From Streptomyces sp. 1331.2 (GTDB lineage Bacteria; Actinomycetota; Actinomycetes; Streptomycetales; Streptomycetaceae), in NCBI RefSeq assembly GCF_900199205.1, contig NZ_OBMJ01000001.1:3785001-3849000 (forward strand): a stretch of DNA of 64,000 nt, in the 5' to 3' direction. A program made the translations under genes and the position numbers. The notes below the pieces were generated by a model, which saw only the letters and a list, made by a program, of their open reading frames with translations, ran no database searches and was not told the DNA's origin. Below are positions 44,514-53,446 of this stretch, in pieces. Positions within the stretch are counted from its first letter, which is position 1. Each line of letters opens with the position of its first letter.

Positions 44514-46079
44514 TCAGCGGTGCTGGGTGGTGCGGCCGAGCGCGGGCCCGGCGATGGCGGTGAGGAGGACGGCCGCCGCCCCGCAGCCGATCAGCTGCAG
44601 GACGATCGGATCCGCACCGGTCAGCAGCCCGGCGCTCTCGGCACCCGCGGCGGCCAGACAGATGAGGGCGGTGCTCCAGCTGAACCCGAAGGCGTTCAGC
44701 AGCAGCGCCAGCCAGAGCGAGCCGCCCAGGAGCAGCATCGCGCCGAGCTGCGGCACACCGAGCGCGGGGGCGCCGGGCCACAGCACTGTCGCGGCGGCGT
44801 CCAGCGCGGCCACGGTCGTGAGGTAGATGAACAGGCAGCCGAGCAGGACCCCGCCGGTGCGGCGGGTGAACTGGCCGCTGGTGTGGCTGGTGCGCAGCGC
44901 GGCGACCGCCATCGCCCGGTAGCGGAAGAGCAGCCACTCGGCGAGGCCGAGACTGAGCGTCAGCGCGATCATGGCCGGGCCGGTCGGGGTGGTCTTCACC
45001 TCGCGCACGTGGTGGTGATGCGGCAGGGCCGCGGCCGCGCCGTGCACGGTGTGCGAGGCGGCCTGCACCGCCTGGTGGATGGTCTCGCCCAGGCCGGCTA
45101 TCAGCGTGAGCGCGCCGCAGGCCAGGCCGAACAGCAGGTGCGGCACCTCCTGGCGCAACGGCAGCCTGAGCTCCACGGACTCGCGTTCGCCCCCGCGGAC
45201 GCAGACCACCAGCTCCCGGACGGCCAGCCCGACCGCCAGCAGCAGCGAGGCGAGCAGCACGACCGTACGGACCGTCTCCGGGACGTCCACCGCCAGCACC
45301 ACGCCCGCGCCGACCGAGGCCGGTGCCAGCGCCACCAGCAGGAACTTCTCCCGCCCGAGCACCAGCAGCACGGTGGCCGCGCCCAGGTAGCAGGACTGCC
45401 CGGCGGCGAAGCACAGCGCCCCGAGCGGTCCGCCCACCACGTACGCGGCGGCGGCCGCGATCAGCGCGCCGAGCGGTGCGCCGACGGCCAGGCAGACCGC
45501 GGCCTCCCGGCGGCGCAGCCGGCCCAGCCAACGGTACGAGCGGTGCGCCAGCGCCTGGTTGAAGCCCCAGCTGACCAGCGTGGCGATCGACAGCGCGAGC
45601 ATGCCCGAGGGCAGGCCGAAGCGCATCCGGGTGGTCGCGAACAGGTTGGCGCCGAGCAGGTAGCCGAGCCCGGGCAGGGCGAACACCAGGCCGCGCACGA
45701 CGCAGCGCCAGGGGTCGGCCCGCCAGGGGTTGGCGAACTCGGAGCTCTGGCCGGGGTAGCGGCGCTCGACCTTCTCGAACAGCTCCTCGGCGACGGTGAA
45801 CGCGTCGGGGCGGCCGTACAGCAGGGCGGCCTGCTCGTCCGAGAGGCCGTCGGACTCCAGGAAGGCCGCGATCTCGTACGGGTGGACGGCGTCGGCACAG
45901 ACGTCGTGCAGGCGCTCGGCGAGTTCGTCCAGCGGGTCGGCGGAGAGGTCGAGCTGCTCCTCGGGGCCGGGCTCGGGCTCCGGCGGGGCGGTCCGGCGGA
46001 GCTTGAGCGGCAGCGTGCGCAGCTGCATCGTCCGCTCGGCGCCGCCCTCGTCGGGAACCAACCGCAGGGGACCGCTCAT
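44514..46079 (-). CDS. Polytopic membrane protein in the position of PelG (putative exopolysaccharide exporter)
   Basis: ATG 46079 gives 521 residues. The first about 120 are cytosolic and acidic (PEPEPGPEEQLDLSADPLDE). About 12 hydrophobic helices follow, from GLVFALPGLGYLLGANLFA (about 130) to the C-terminus, with one polar loop carrying HHHHVREVKTTP (about 350-365). The number of helices and its place beside a PelF-type transferase fit the PelG/MATE-like exporter role. I see no unmistakable PelG motif, so the call rests on topology and context. The stretch between its start and the end of pelF is filled by a 78-bp tandem repeat. Confidence 0.7.
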   Translation of the reverse strand: MSGPLRLVPDEGGAERTMQLRTLPLKLRRTAPPEPEPGPEEQLDLSADPLDELAERLHDVCADAVHPYEIAAFLESDGLSDEQAALLYGRPDAFTVAEELFEKVERRYPGQSSEFANPWRADPWRCVVRGLVFALPGLGYLLGANLFATTRMRFGLPSGMLALSIATLVSWGFNQALAHRSYRWLGRLRRREAAVCLAVGAPLGALIAAAAAYVVGGPLGALCFAAGQSCYLGAATVLLVLGREKFLLVALAPASVGAGVVLAVDVPETVRTVVLLASLLLAVGLAVRELVVCVRGGERESVELRLPLRQEVPHLLFGLACGALTLIAGLGETIHQAVQAASHTVHGAAAALPHHHHVREVKTTPTGPAMIALTLSLGLAEWLLFRYRAMAVAALRTSHTSGQFTRRTGGVLLGCLFIYLTTVAALDAAATVLWPGAPALGVPQLGAMLLLGGSLWLALLLNAFGFSWSTALICLAAAGAESAGLLTGADPIVLQLIGCGAAAVLLTAIAGPALGRTTQHR

Positions 46080-46080
46080 G

Positions 46081-46235
46081 CCCCCACCTCGCTGCGCTCG
46101 GCGGCCGCTTCGCGGGACGCGCACCTGTCGATGGTTCTCTCGCTTCGCTCGTTCACGCCCCCCACCTCGCTGCGCTCGGCGGCCGCTTCGCGGGACGCGC
46201 ACCTGTCGATGGTTCTCTCGCTTCGCTCGTTCACG
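46081..46235. repeat. 78-bp tandem repeat between pelF and the membrane-protein gene
   Basis: Two near-identical copies have a period of 78 bp (46081-46158 and 46159-46235), and the first bases of a third (CCCCCACCTCGCT) run on to about 46248. Each copy contains CTCGCTGCGCTCGGCGG- and TCTCGCTTCGCTCG-type self-complementary pieces. On the minus strand, one frame reads a repeated peptide containing ERSERTIDRC and AAAERSEVG. pelF itself ends EPSEVGA, so the gene end merges with the repeat. Confidence 0.9.
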
Positions 46236-47742
46236 CCCCCACCTCGCTCGGCTCGGGCCGGGCGGCCAGTGGCTGGTTCCAGTCGGGGCTGGGGACCTGG
46301 TCGGTGACGGCCACCATGCCGCCGGGCATCCAGCGGGCGGTGCCCAGGAGCTCGGTGTAGATGCCGCGGAAGCCGTCGATGTTCTGGCGGAGCGTGAACT
46401 GCTCGATGACCCGCAGCCGGGCCTGTTCGCCGAGCCGGGCGCGCCGTTCGGCGTCGCGCAGCAGCTCGATCGCGGCGGCCGCCATCGGCTCGGGCTCGCG
46501 CGGCGGGACGACCAGGCCGGTGTCGCCGACGGCCTCGCGGACGCCGCCGACGTCGGTCGAGACGGTCGCGCGGCCGCAGGACATCGCCTCGATCAGGGTG
46601 AACGGGAAGCCCTCGCTGATGCTGGAGAGCATGACCACGTTGCCCGCCGCGTACGCGTCGGTGATGTCGGCGACGCGGCCCTCGAAGGCCACCGAGTCGG
46701 CTATGCCGAGCTCGGCGGCCAGGGCTATGCAGCCGTCCCGGTAGGCCTCGCCGCCCTTGGGGGTGCCCCCGAAGAGCCGCAGCCGCGCCTCGGGGATCTC
46801 GCCTCGCACGATGGCGAAGGCCCGGATCAGCGTCTCCAGGTCCTTGATCGGGTCGACCCGGCCGGCCCAGCTGAGGGTCGGCGTCTCGGGCTCGGGGCCG
46901 GCCGGCGGGAAGGCCGCCGGGTCCACCCCGTTGTAGACGGTGCGGATGTGCGTGGACGGCGTGCCGCCGCGCTCCTCCCAGCGCCGGTTGTACCGGTTGC
47001 CGGGGGTGACCAGAGCGGCCTGCCGGTAGCTCTCCTCGGCGAGCATCCGGTAGAAGCCGAGCAGCAGTGCCTTGACCGGCCAGCGGTACGGGCCGGTGCG
47101 GTAGCCGAGGTAGCGCTCGCGCAGGTAGATGCCGTGCTCGGTCAGCAGGAACGGTACGCCGTACTGCTGGGCGGCGATCAGGCCGGGCAGGGTGGCGAGG
47201 CCGCCGCTGGCCGCGTGGGCGACTCCGTCCTTCGGCGGTTCGACCGAGAGCGGCCGCAGGGCGTGCTCCAGCAGGTCGGTCGCGTTCAGGGCGTCGTGCA
47301 GGGTGGGCCGGGAGGCGGCGGTGGGCAGGTAGTCGCGGGTCCACACGTGCTGGAGGGTCCGCAGCGCGCGCTCGCTGCGCAGCGCCGGGCTCAGCAGTCC
47401 GCGCCGGGCGAGGTCGGCGAAGCCGTACAGCTCGGTCCCGAAGTGCGTGGTGTAGACCGGGTCGAGGATGGAGTGCAGGAAGCGCTCGTACGCGTTGAGG
47501 AAGCGCCGCATCTCCTTGCCGCGGGGCGGCCTGGCCTCGGAGGCCGGGCCCCACAGCGGAGCGGTCGTGACGGACCGTACGTTCGCGGGCAGTTCCCAGG
47601 CCAGTGCTTCGTGGCCGGTTCCGGTGACGGCGATGACGTCGAAGTCGACATCGGGCATGCCTTGAACGAGCTGGTCGCACCAGACACTCACGCCGCCGTG
47701 CTGGTGCGGATACGTCCCCTCGGTGAGCAGGGTGACGCGCAT
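46231..47742 (-). CDS. pelF: PelF-type GT4 glycosyltransferase (DUF3492 N-terminus)
   Basis: ATG 47742 follows AGGAGGGGGGACAGG; the frame upstream is low-complexity. The protein has 503 residues. The N-terminus RVTLLTEGTYPHQHGGVSVW is the PelF/DUF3492 signature. DGVAHAASGGLATLPGLIAA, FLLTEHGIYLRERYL, VYNGVDPAAF, LSWAGRVDPIKDLETLIRAF and the retaining GT4 EX7E motif (SISEGFPFTLIEAMSCG, near residue 390) follow. PelF is the cytosolic polymerase of Pel polysaccharide, which is rich in alpha-1,4-linked GalNAc/GalN. Substrate choice here is inferred from the GH114/GH135/CE18-like neighbours. The C-terminal residues come from the adjoining repeat. Confidence 0.9.
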   Translation of the reverse strand: MRVTLLTEGTYPHQHGGVSVWCDQLVQGMPDVDFDVIAVTGTGHEALAWELPANVRSVTTAPLWGPASEARPPRGKEMRRFLNAYERFLHSILDPVYTTHFGTELYGFADLARRGLLSPALRSERALRTLQHVWTRDYLPTAASRPTLHDALNATDLLEHALRPLSVEPPKDGVAHAASGGLATLPGLIAAQQYGVPFLLTEHGIYLRERYLGYRTGPYRWPVKALLLGFYRMLAEESYRQAALVTPGNRYNRRWEERGGTPSTHIRTVYNGVDPAAFPPAGPEPETPTLSWAGRVDPIKDLETLIRAFAIVRGEIPEARLRLFGGTPKGGEAYRDGCIALAAELGIADSVAFEGRVADITDAYAAGNVVMLSSISEGFPFTLIEAMSCGRATVSTDVGGVREAVGDTGLVVPPREPEPMAAAAIELLRDAERRARLGEQARLRVIEQFTLRQNIDGFRGIYTELLGTARWMPGGMVAVTDQVPSPDWNQPLAARPEPSEVGA

Positions 47743-47857
47743 CTCCTGTCCCCCCTCCTGTTCTTGCGTCGGTTGTCCGGACTGGGTGGCCGGAAACGGG
47801 AGCCGTGGCGGGGCCGGGCCGGTAGCCCGGTCCGACCCCGCCGGCGGGTGGTGCGGG

Positions 47858-50206
47858 TTACCGGTTGCCGGAGCGTCCGGTGGTGCTGCCCGGCGTGGCC
47901 GTCCCCCCAGAGGCCTTGCCGTTCTTCGCCGTGGCCTTGCCGCCCTGGGCGATGGTGTCAGCGGCGACGCCCTTGCCGGGCACCGGGGTTCCACTGCCAG
48001 GGACCAGGCTCGGGGCGGGCTTGCGGGTGGTGTCGCTCGGGCCCGCCGGGACCGGGGTGGCGACGCCCTGCGGCACGACCTTCTTGTCCGCCGGCGCCGG
48101 GGCCGGGACGGACTTGGCCGCGGTGCTCGGTGCGACGGCGGCCGGGGCGGCCGGCGCGGACGGCAGGGTCAGGGTGACGCTGCTCTGCAGGGAGCCCGGG
48201 GACACCCAGCCGGAGAGCGTACCGGCGTAGGACGAACCGAAGGCGGTCGATCCGATGACCAGCTTCTGAGAAGTTCCGGTCGGCATGGTGGCCTGGACCT
48301 GAACACCGGACGGCGCGTTGACCGTGACGGTGTTGCCGACCCGGTAGGCGGTGACCTGGCCGGCGGCGAGGGCCGCGTTCCAGGCCGCGCGCTTCTGGAA
48401 CTCCTGGCCGATCTCCCGCTCGCCGAGGTTCACGATCGGGGCGTTGTCGGCGTGCAGCGACCGGTAGGTGCCGAGGATCTTCTCCAGCACCGGGTAGAGG
48501 ATCTTGTCCTCGGACAGGTTCGACTGGTGGATGAAGTGCGGCCGCGGGTCGTTGCTCAGCACGTGGCCGAGGTCGATCCGGGCCTCCAGCGGCACGATGT
48601 ACGACTGGTACCCGGTGTTGACGTCCAGCGGCGCGGGCAGGCAGGTCGAGTTGGCGTTGTTCTCGCAGACGCCGCTGCCGCCGTTGGCCTTGCTGGTGTA
48701 GATCCAGTTGTACTCGTCGGTCTCCTCCTTCGCCGTGCCGGCGTTGTAGAAGACGTTCATCGGGTACCGCGGGACGGTCAGCGTGGAGGAGCCGACGGCG
48801 CGCTGGGCGGGCTCGCGGGAGGCGTCGCTGCCGGTGAACTTGATGCCGTTGGCGGCCAGCGCCGGGGCCAGGTACGGGTTGTCGCTGGTCTCCTGCGGGG
48901 CGGTCAGCAGGCCGGAGTGCTCCCCGGTGACCAGGACCTGCGGGTCGACCTTCAGGCCGTGCGCGGTGGCCCAGTCGAAGTTGTTCTTGATCTGGCTGGA
49001 GATGGTGTTCTGGTCGGTCCAGACCGTGTTGCCCGAGGCGTCCTTGGTGCACTTCCAGGGCACCACCGTGACGTCCTGGACGCAGCCCAGGTACGGGTGG
49101 GTATAGGTGTGGTTGACCCAGCGGTAGCTGGTCTGGTCGGCGATCATCTGGTTCGCCGTGGGGTCCACGGTCGCCGTGTGGTCGGCCTTCCAGTCCTCGC
49201 TGCCGCCACCGTTGAACACCATGTCCAGGGTGAAGTTGTTGGCGGTCTGCCACTGCTTGAGGTACTGCGCGTCGGCCTGGGTCATCCGGATCGGGTTGGC
49301 CGTGTCCGGGGTGCCGGGCGGGCAGGTGACGTCACCGGGGGTGCACTTCAGCACGGTGTCCCAGCGGTCGTCGGCCAGGAAGACGTCGTCCACGTGCGCC
49401 GCGAAGTAGTTGCGGTCGTAGCCGAGATGGACGCCCTGGGTGATCCAGTCGACCATGCCGCGGGCCAGCAGCCGGTACTGCTGCTGGTACTGGTTGTAGA
49501 CGAAGGTGACGACCAGCTCCTTGCGGCCGTCGTGGGTGTACTCACCGACCAGCGACCCGCGGCTGGTCGTGCTGGGTATCGGCGCGTCCACCAGCGGCAC
49601 GAAGGAGGCGCCGGCCGGCAGGTTGGCGAGCGGCGTGGCCAGGTAGCCGTAGCTCTCGCTGACGTTCGGGTCGTTGTCCTCGAACGGGACGCTGCCCTTG
49701 AGGTACCCGAACGAACCCGAAGTTCCGGCGGCGGTGGTGGCCCCCTGGAATCCGTCCAGAGTGCCGACGAAACCGGGATTCTGCGCGTAGTTCAGCCCCA
49801 CCGCGGGACTGGCCCACGTGTACGCGTCGATCTGGCGGACGTTGAAAGCCGCTTCGTAGCTCGCGATGGCCGTCATCTCGGCGGCGCTGTTGGGGAAGGG
49901 GTTTTCGTTGGGTAGCACGATGCCCTGGAACTTCCCCCGGGGCTGGCCGTTCACCGTGTCGCTCAGGAAAGCCGAGTTGATGACGGGACGGTTGGGGTCA
50001 TTGAGGCTGATGACCTTGTACGGCGTGCCCTGGCTCTTCAGTTCGGCGGTGATGGCCGCGACCGAGGGGCCTCCGTCGTCGATGACCAGGATGGTGAGGT
50101 CGATCCTGGGCGGCGTGGTGTCGCCGTAGGCCAGGGTGGTCTGCAGGCCGCCGGCCAGCAGAACTGCCGCCGCACATGCGGCGACTCTTCGGGTCGCTCG
50201 ACCCAT
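47858..50206 (-). CDS. Secreted CE18/Agd3-like polysaccharide deacetylase
   Basis: ATG 50206 follows GGGGAGGATCACC, giving 782 residues. A signal peptide covers 1-28. An N-terminal domain starts DLTILVIDDGGPSVAAITAE and runs to about 255. A NodB-like catalytic domain follows, with HVDD at 271-274 (base and metal Asp), HTYTH at 366-370 (metal His pair), TGEHSG near 430 and HFIHQS near 557-562. The C-terminal about 100 residues are an Ala/Pro/Gly-rich tail without an anchor. Order and motifs resemble fungal Agd3, which N-deacetylates galactosaminogalactan outside the cell and makes it adhesive. It is the first gene of the operon and is predicted to make the polymer cationic. Confidence 0.8.
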   Translation of the reverse strand: MGRATRRVAACAAAVLLAGGLQTTLAYGDTTPPRIDLTILVIDDGGPSVAAITAELKSQGTPYKVISLNDPNRPVINSAFLSDTVNGQPRGKFQGIVLPNENPFPNSAAEMTAIASYEAAFNVRQIDAYTWASPAVGLNYAQNPGFVGTLDGFQGATTAAGTSGSFGYLKGSVPFEDNDPNVSESYGYLATPLANLPAGASFVPLVDAPIPSTTSRGSLVGEYTHDGRKELVVTFVYNQYQQQYRLLARGMVDWITQGVHLGYDRNYFAAHVDDVFLADDRWDTVLKCTPGDVTCPPGTPDTANPIRMTQADAQYLKQWQTANNFTLDMVFNGGGSEDWKADHTATVDPTANQMIADQTSYRWVNHTYTHPYLGCVQDVTVVPWKCTKDASGNTVWTDQNTISSQIKNNFDWATAHGLKVDPQVLVTGEHSGLLTAPQETSDNPYLAPALAANGIKFTGSDASREPAQRAVGSSTLTVPRYPMNVFYNAGTAKEETDEYNWIYTSKANGGSGVCENNANSTCLPAPLDVNTGYQSYIVPLEARIDLGHVLSNDPRPHFIHQSNLSEDKILYPVLEKILGTYRSLHADNAPIVNLGEREIGQEFQKRAAWNAALAAGQVTAYRVGNTVTVNAPSGVQVQATMPTGTSQKLVIGSTAFGSSYAGTLSGWVSPGSLQSSVTLTLPSAPAAPAAVAPSTAAKSVPAPAPADKKVVPQGVATPVPAGPSDTTRKPAPSLVPGSGTPVPGKGVAADTIAQGGKATAKNGKASGGTATPGSTTGRSGNR

Positions 50207-50620
50207 GGTGATCCTCCCCTTGGTGCAGGCGCCGCGCTGCTCGGCGCTCACCTGCCCGTGTATCTGTTCGCGGGCAGCAGGCTGCCCGGCGCCCATCCTG
50301 GTCGAGGGTCGGCAGTGCGGGGGACCAAAAGGGCGAGAGTGCAGCGAACCTGTTACCAACGTTCATGGCGATGCCATGAAGGCGCTGATTGTGACCGGAA
50401 CTGGACCGGCGATGCAAATAATGAATTGAAAATGAAAAACCGGAAGCTGAGTGCTACGCGCGGTTACCGACGGTGTGGCTCTGTAGGGCGGGCGGGACAC
50501 CTACACTGGCGTCGTTGCGCATGACACTCTCGCACATCTCGCCGGTCCATTGGGCAGGTTCATGCAATATCGGGCACCGCTGTGCCATGTGACAGTCCGA
50601 ATATGCAATGGAGGCCCCGC
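50207..50620. promoter_or_regulatory. Divergent promoter region of the exopolysaccharide operon and the phosphatase gene
   Basis: This 414-bp region has no gene. It is the least GC-rich patch of the locus (AT-rich at about 50400-50450, AATAATGAATTGAAAATGAA). It contains the perfect inverted repeat at 50362-50380. Ribosome sites lie at both ends (GGGGAGGATC on the minus strand, GGAGGCCCC on the plus strand). Confidence 0.6.
50362..50380. promoter_or_regulatory. Candidate operator: TTCATGGC-GAT-GCCATGAA
   Basis: A perfect 8-bp inverted repeat with a 3-bp spacer lies about 155 bp before the deacetylase start and 240 bp before the phosphatase start. Its length suits a dimeric HTH repressor. No cognate regulator gene is adjacent. 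Confidence 0.5.
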
Positions 50621-51496
50621 ATGGTCGATCAGCAGGCCGAGTCCGACAGAATCGGTGGTGCACGGAAAGCCGTCCCGGAGCCGGGCGGAACGGCGCTGGT
50701 AGGGCGCAGTCTTGGTCTGCGCGGCGCGGTGAACGCCCGCGACCTGGGCGGCTACCGGGCGGTCGACGGGCGCGCGCTGAGGCACGGGGTGGCCCTGCGC
50801 AGCGATGGCCTGAACCATGTCACGGCCGAGGACCTGGGCCCGCTGGGCGCCCTCGGCCTGCGCCGGGTGGTGGACCTGCGCAGCATGGACGAGGTCCGCG
50901 AGATCGGCCTCGACCGCCTCCCCGGCGGCGTGGCCCTGCACCACATGCCGCTGCTGGCGACGGACTTCGACATCGCCCTGATGGTCAGGGACGCCCTGGC
51001 GGACCCGAGTCCGCAGCGCCAGCGCGCGCTGCTCGGCGACGGCCGGGCGGCCGCCATGATGACCGGCCTCTACCGCTGGTTCGTCACCGATCCGGTGGCG
51101 CGCGGACGTTACGCGGCCCTGCTGCGCCTGCTGGCCGCCCCGGACGGGCCGCCGCTGCTCTTCCACTGCTCGGCCGGCAAGGACCGCACCGGTTGGGCGG
51201 CCGCGCTGCTGCTGACCGCCCTCGGGGTCGAGCGGGAGACCGTCCTCGCCGACTACCTGCTCACCAACGCCCGCTCCGCCCCGGTCGTGGCAAGGGTGTT
51301 GGACGACTTCCGCACCCGCGGCCTGATGAGCGAGCCCGAGCTGCTGCTGCCGGTCTTCCACGCCGACGGCGGCTACCTGGACGCGGCCTTCGCGGAAGTC
51401 GAGGCCGGCTGGGGCGACTTCGGCGCCTTCTGGCGGGACGGGCTCGGGCTGGACGAGGACGTGCTGGCCGGGCTTCGCGCCAACCTGCTGGACTGA
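50621..51496 (+). CDS. Protein tyrosine/serine phosphatase (Y_phosphatase3)
   Basis: ATG 50621 follows GGAGGCCCCGC, giving 291 residues. After about 25 variable residues, GLRGAVNARDLGGYRAVDGR opens the DSP-like phosphatase fold. VVDLRSMDEV follows, and the P-loop LLFHCSAGKDRTGWAAALLL holds the catalytic CX5R (Cys and Arg). The C-terminal GGYLDAAFAEVEAGWGDFGA is also typical. The family resembles mycobacterial PtpB-type and Streptomyces dual-specificity phosphatases. It is cytosolic as predicted. It is divergent from the exopolysaccharide operon and could share its regulatory region; a role in controlling polymer export, as tyrosine phosphatases have in capsule systems, is speculation. Confidence 0.9.
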   Translation: MVDQQAESDRIGGARKAVPEPGGTALVGRSLGLRGAVNARDLGGYRAVDGRALRHGVALRSDGLNHVTAEDLGPLGALGLRRVVDLRSMDEVREIGLDRLPGGVALHHMPLLATDFDIALMVRDALADPSPQRQRALLGDGRAAAMMTGLYRWFVTDPVARGRYAALLRLLAAPDGPPLLFHCSAGKDRTGWAAALLLTALGVERETVLADYLLTNARSAPVVARVLDDFRTRGLMSEPELLLPVFHADGGYLDAAFAEVEAGWGDFGAFWRDGLGLDEDVLAGLRANLLD

Positions 51497-51533
51497 AGCG
51501 GGAGTTGGCGCAAGCCCGGCCGAAGGTGGTGGC

Positions 51534-52457
51534 TCAGCCCTCGCTGATCAGCCCCTCGCGGAGCTGGGTGAGCGTGCGGGTGAGCAGCCGGGAGACGTGC
51601 ATCTGGGAGATGCCGATCTCCTCGCCGATCTGGGACTGGGTGAGGTTGCCGAAGAAGCGCAGCATGATGATCCGGCGCTCGCGCGGTGGCAGCTTGGCCA
51701 GCAGCGGCTTCAGCGACTCCCGGTACTCGACGCCCTCCAGCGCGAGGTCCTCGTAGCCGAGCCGGTCGGCCAGCGGCCCGTCGCTGTCCTCCTCGCCGGA
51801 ACCGGAGTCCAGCGAGCTGGCGGTGTAGGCGTTGCCCACCGCGAGGCCCTCGACCACGTCCTCCTCGCTGACCCCCAGGCAGACGGCCAGCTCGGGGACG
51901 GTGGGGGAGCGGTCCAGCCGCTGGGACAGCTCGTCGCCGGCCTTGGTGAGCGCCAGCCGCAGCTCCTGGAGCCGCCGCGGCACCCGGACCGACCAGCTGG
52001 TGTCCCGGAAGAAGCGCTTGATCTCGCCGACCACGGTGGGCATCGCGAAGGTGGGGAACTCCACCCCGCGCTCCGGGTCGAAGCGGTCGATCGCCTTGAT
52101 CAGGCCGATGGTGCCGACCTGGACGATGTCCTCCATCGGCTCGTTGCGGCTGCGGAAGCGCGCCGAGGCGTACCGGACCAGCGGCAGGTTGAGCTCGATC
52201 AGGGTGTCGCGGACGTAGGTGTGCTCCGCGCTGCCGGGCTCCAGCACGGCGAGCCGCAGGAACAGCGAGCGGGAGAGCGTCCGGGTGTCCAGCCCGGCGG
52301 CAGGTGGAGTCCCGGGCGCCGCCCCGGTGCCGGGCGGTTCGACCGGTTCGACCGGTTCGACCGGCTCGACTCGCGGTCGCGGGACCAGGCCGTCGGCGAC
52401 GGCCGTACCGGTGGCCTGACCAGCGTGGATCTCCGCAACGCCCAGCTCTCCGGACAT
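51534..52457 (-). CDS. SigB/SigF-family RNA polymerase sigma factor, SigN-like
   Basis: This 307-residue protein from MSGELGVAE has a Pro-rich N-terminal extension of about 65 residues including [12 protein letters not shown], encoded by a 9-bp GGTTCGACC repeat. Region 2 follows ([20 protein letters not shown], then [20 protein letters not shown]), then region 3 ([16 protein letters not shown]) and region 4 ([20 protein letters not shown] and [15 protein letters not shown]). It is a group-3 sigma factor controlled, in known cases, by anti-sigma kinases. Tandem position after a SigF ortholog matches the sigF-sigN pair of S. coelicolor, but the paralog assignment is by synteny only. Confidence 0.9.
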   Translation of the reverse strand: MSGELGVAEIHAGQATGTAVADGLVPRPRVEPVEPVEPVEPPGTGAAPGTPPAAGLDTRTLSRSLFLRLAVLEPGSAEHTYVRDTLIELNLPLVRYASARFRSRNEPMEDIVQVGTIGLIKAIDRFDPERGVEFPTFAMPTVVGEIKRFFRDTSWSVRVPRRLQELRLALTKAGDELSQRLDRSPTVPELAVCLGVSEEDVVEGLAVGNAYTASSLDSGSGEEDSDGPLADRLGYEDLALEGVEYRESLKPLLAKLPPRERRIIMLRFFGNLTQSQIGEEIGISQMHVSRLLTRTLTQLREGLISEG

Positions 52458-52600
52458 GCGCCCACCCCCTCGTGACTGACGGTTGAACGGGGGCCGTCGC
52501 GCGGAGGTTCCCGGCGGGGCCCTCCCCCTCCATACCGGAACACGGTCCACGGCAAACCCGAACGTCGCAAGATGTCACGTGGGGGTAACGCGCTGCAATC

Positions 52601-53446
52601 TCACTCTTCCCAGGAGTTGCCGGTCCGAAGCCTGCTGAGGATCCGTGAGAGCAGCCGCGAGACGTGCATCTGGGACATCCCCAGCTCGGTGCTGATCTGG
52701 GACTGGGTGAGGTTGGCGAAGAACCGCAGCATCACGATCCGCCGTTCCCGTTCGGGGAGTTGGACCAGCAGGTGGCGGACCATGTCGCGGTGCTCGACCT
52801 CGGCCAGCGCGGAGTCCTCGTAGCCGAGCCGGTCGAGCAGGGCGAGTCCGCCCTCGTGCTCCTGCGCGGCCTCCAGGGACGCCGCGTTGTAGGCCCGCCC
52901 GGCGTCCAGGCAGGCCCGGACGTCCTCCTCGGGGATCCGCAGGCTGGCGGCGATCTCCGGCACCTTGGGCGCCCGTCCGTGCAGCACCGTCAGCTCCTCC
53001 ATCGCGCCGCTCACCTGGACCCAGAGCTCCTGGAGCCGTCGGGGGACGTGCATGGTGCGGACGTTGTCGCGGAAGTAGCGCTTGATCTCTCCCAGGATGG
53101 TCGGCAGCGCGTAGGTGGGGAACTGGACGCCGCGGGTGGGGTCGAAGCGGTCGATCGCGTTGATCAGGCCGATGGTGCCGACCTGGACGACGTCCTCCAT
53201 CGGCTCGCTGCGGCTGCGGAAGCGGGTGGCCGCGTAGCGGACCAGCGGGATGTTCACCTCGATCAGGGCGGCCCGGACCCGTTCGCGCTCGGGGGCGTCC
53301 GGGGGCAGCTCGGCGAGCCGCTCGAACAGCACCCGGGTCAGCGTCCGGACGTCCACGACGGGCCTGCCGCCGGGGCCGCGCAGCCCGTCCGGGCGGAGCT
53401 CGCCGGCCGGGCTGATGATCGCCGCAAGCACTTCGTCCACGGACAC
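52601..53446 (-). CDS. sigF: SigF-family (sporulation/stress) RNA polymerase sigma factor
   Basis: This 281-residue protein shows region 2 ([56 protein letters not shown]), region 3 (AEIAASL-like helices and [14 protein letters not shown]) and region 4 ([40 protein letters not shown]). The NVRT.HVPRRL.ELWVQV and LEAAQE segments match what I know of Streptomyces SigF, which acts late in spore maturation. It lies upstream of the SigN-like gene in the same direction, 143 bp apart, near tadA and upp as in S. coelicolor. It is presumably held by an anti-sigma kinase encoded elsewhere. Confidence 0.88.
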   Translation of the reverse strand: MSVDEVLAAIISPAGELRPDGLRGPGGRPVVDVRTLTRVLFERLAELPPDAPERERVRAALIEVNIPLVRYAATRFRSRSEPMEDVVQVGTIGLINAIDRFDPTRGVQFPTYALPTILGEIKRYFRDNVRTMHVPRRLQELWVQVSGAMEELTVLHGRAPKVPEIAASLRIPEEDVRACLDAGRAYNAASLEAAQEHEGGLALLDRLGYEDSALAEVEHRDMVRHLLVQLPERERRIVMLRFFANLTQSQISTELGMSQMHVSRLLSRILSRLRTGNSWEE

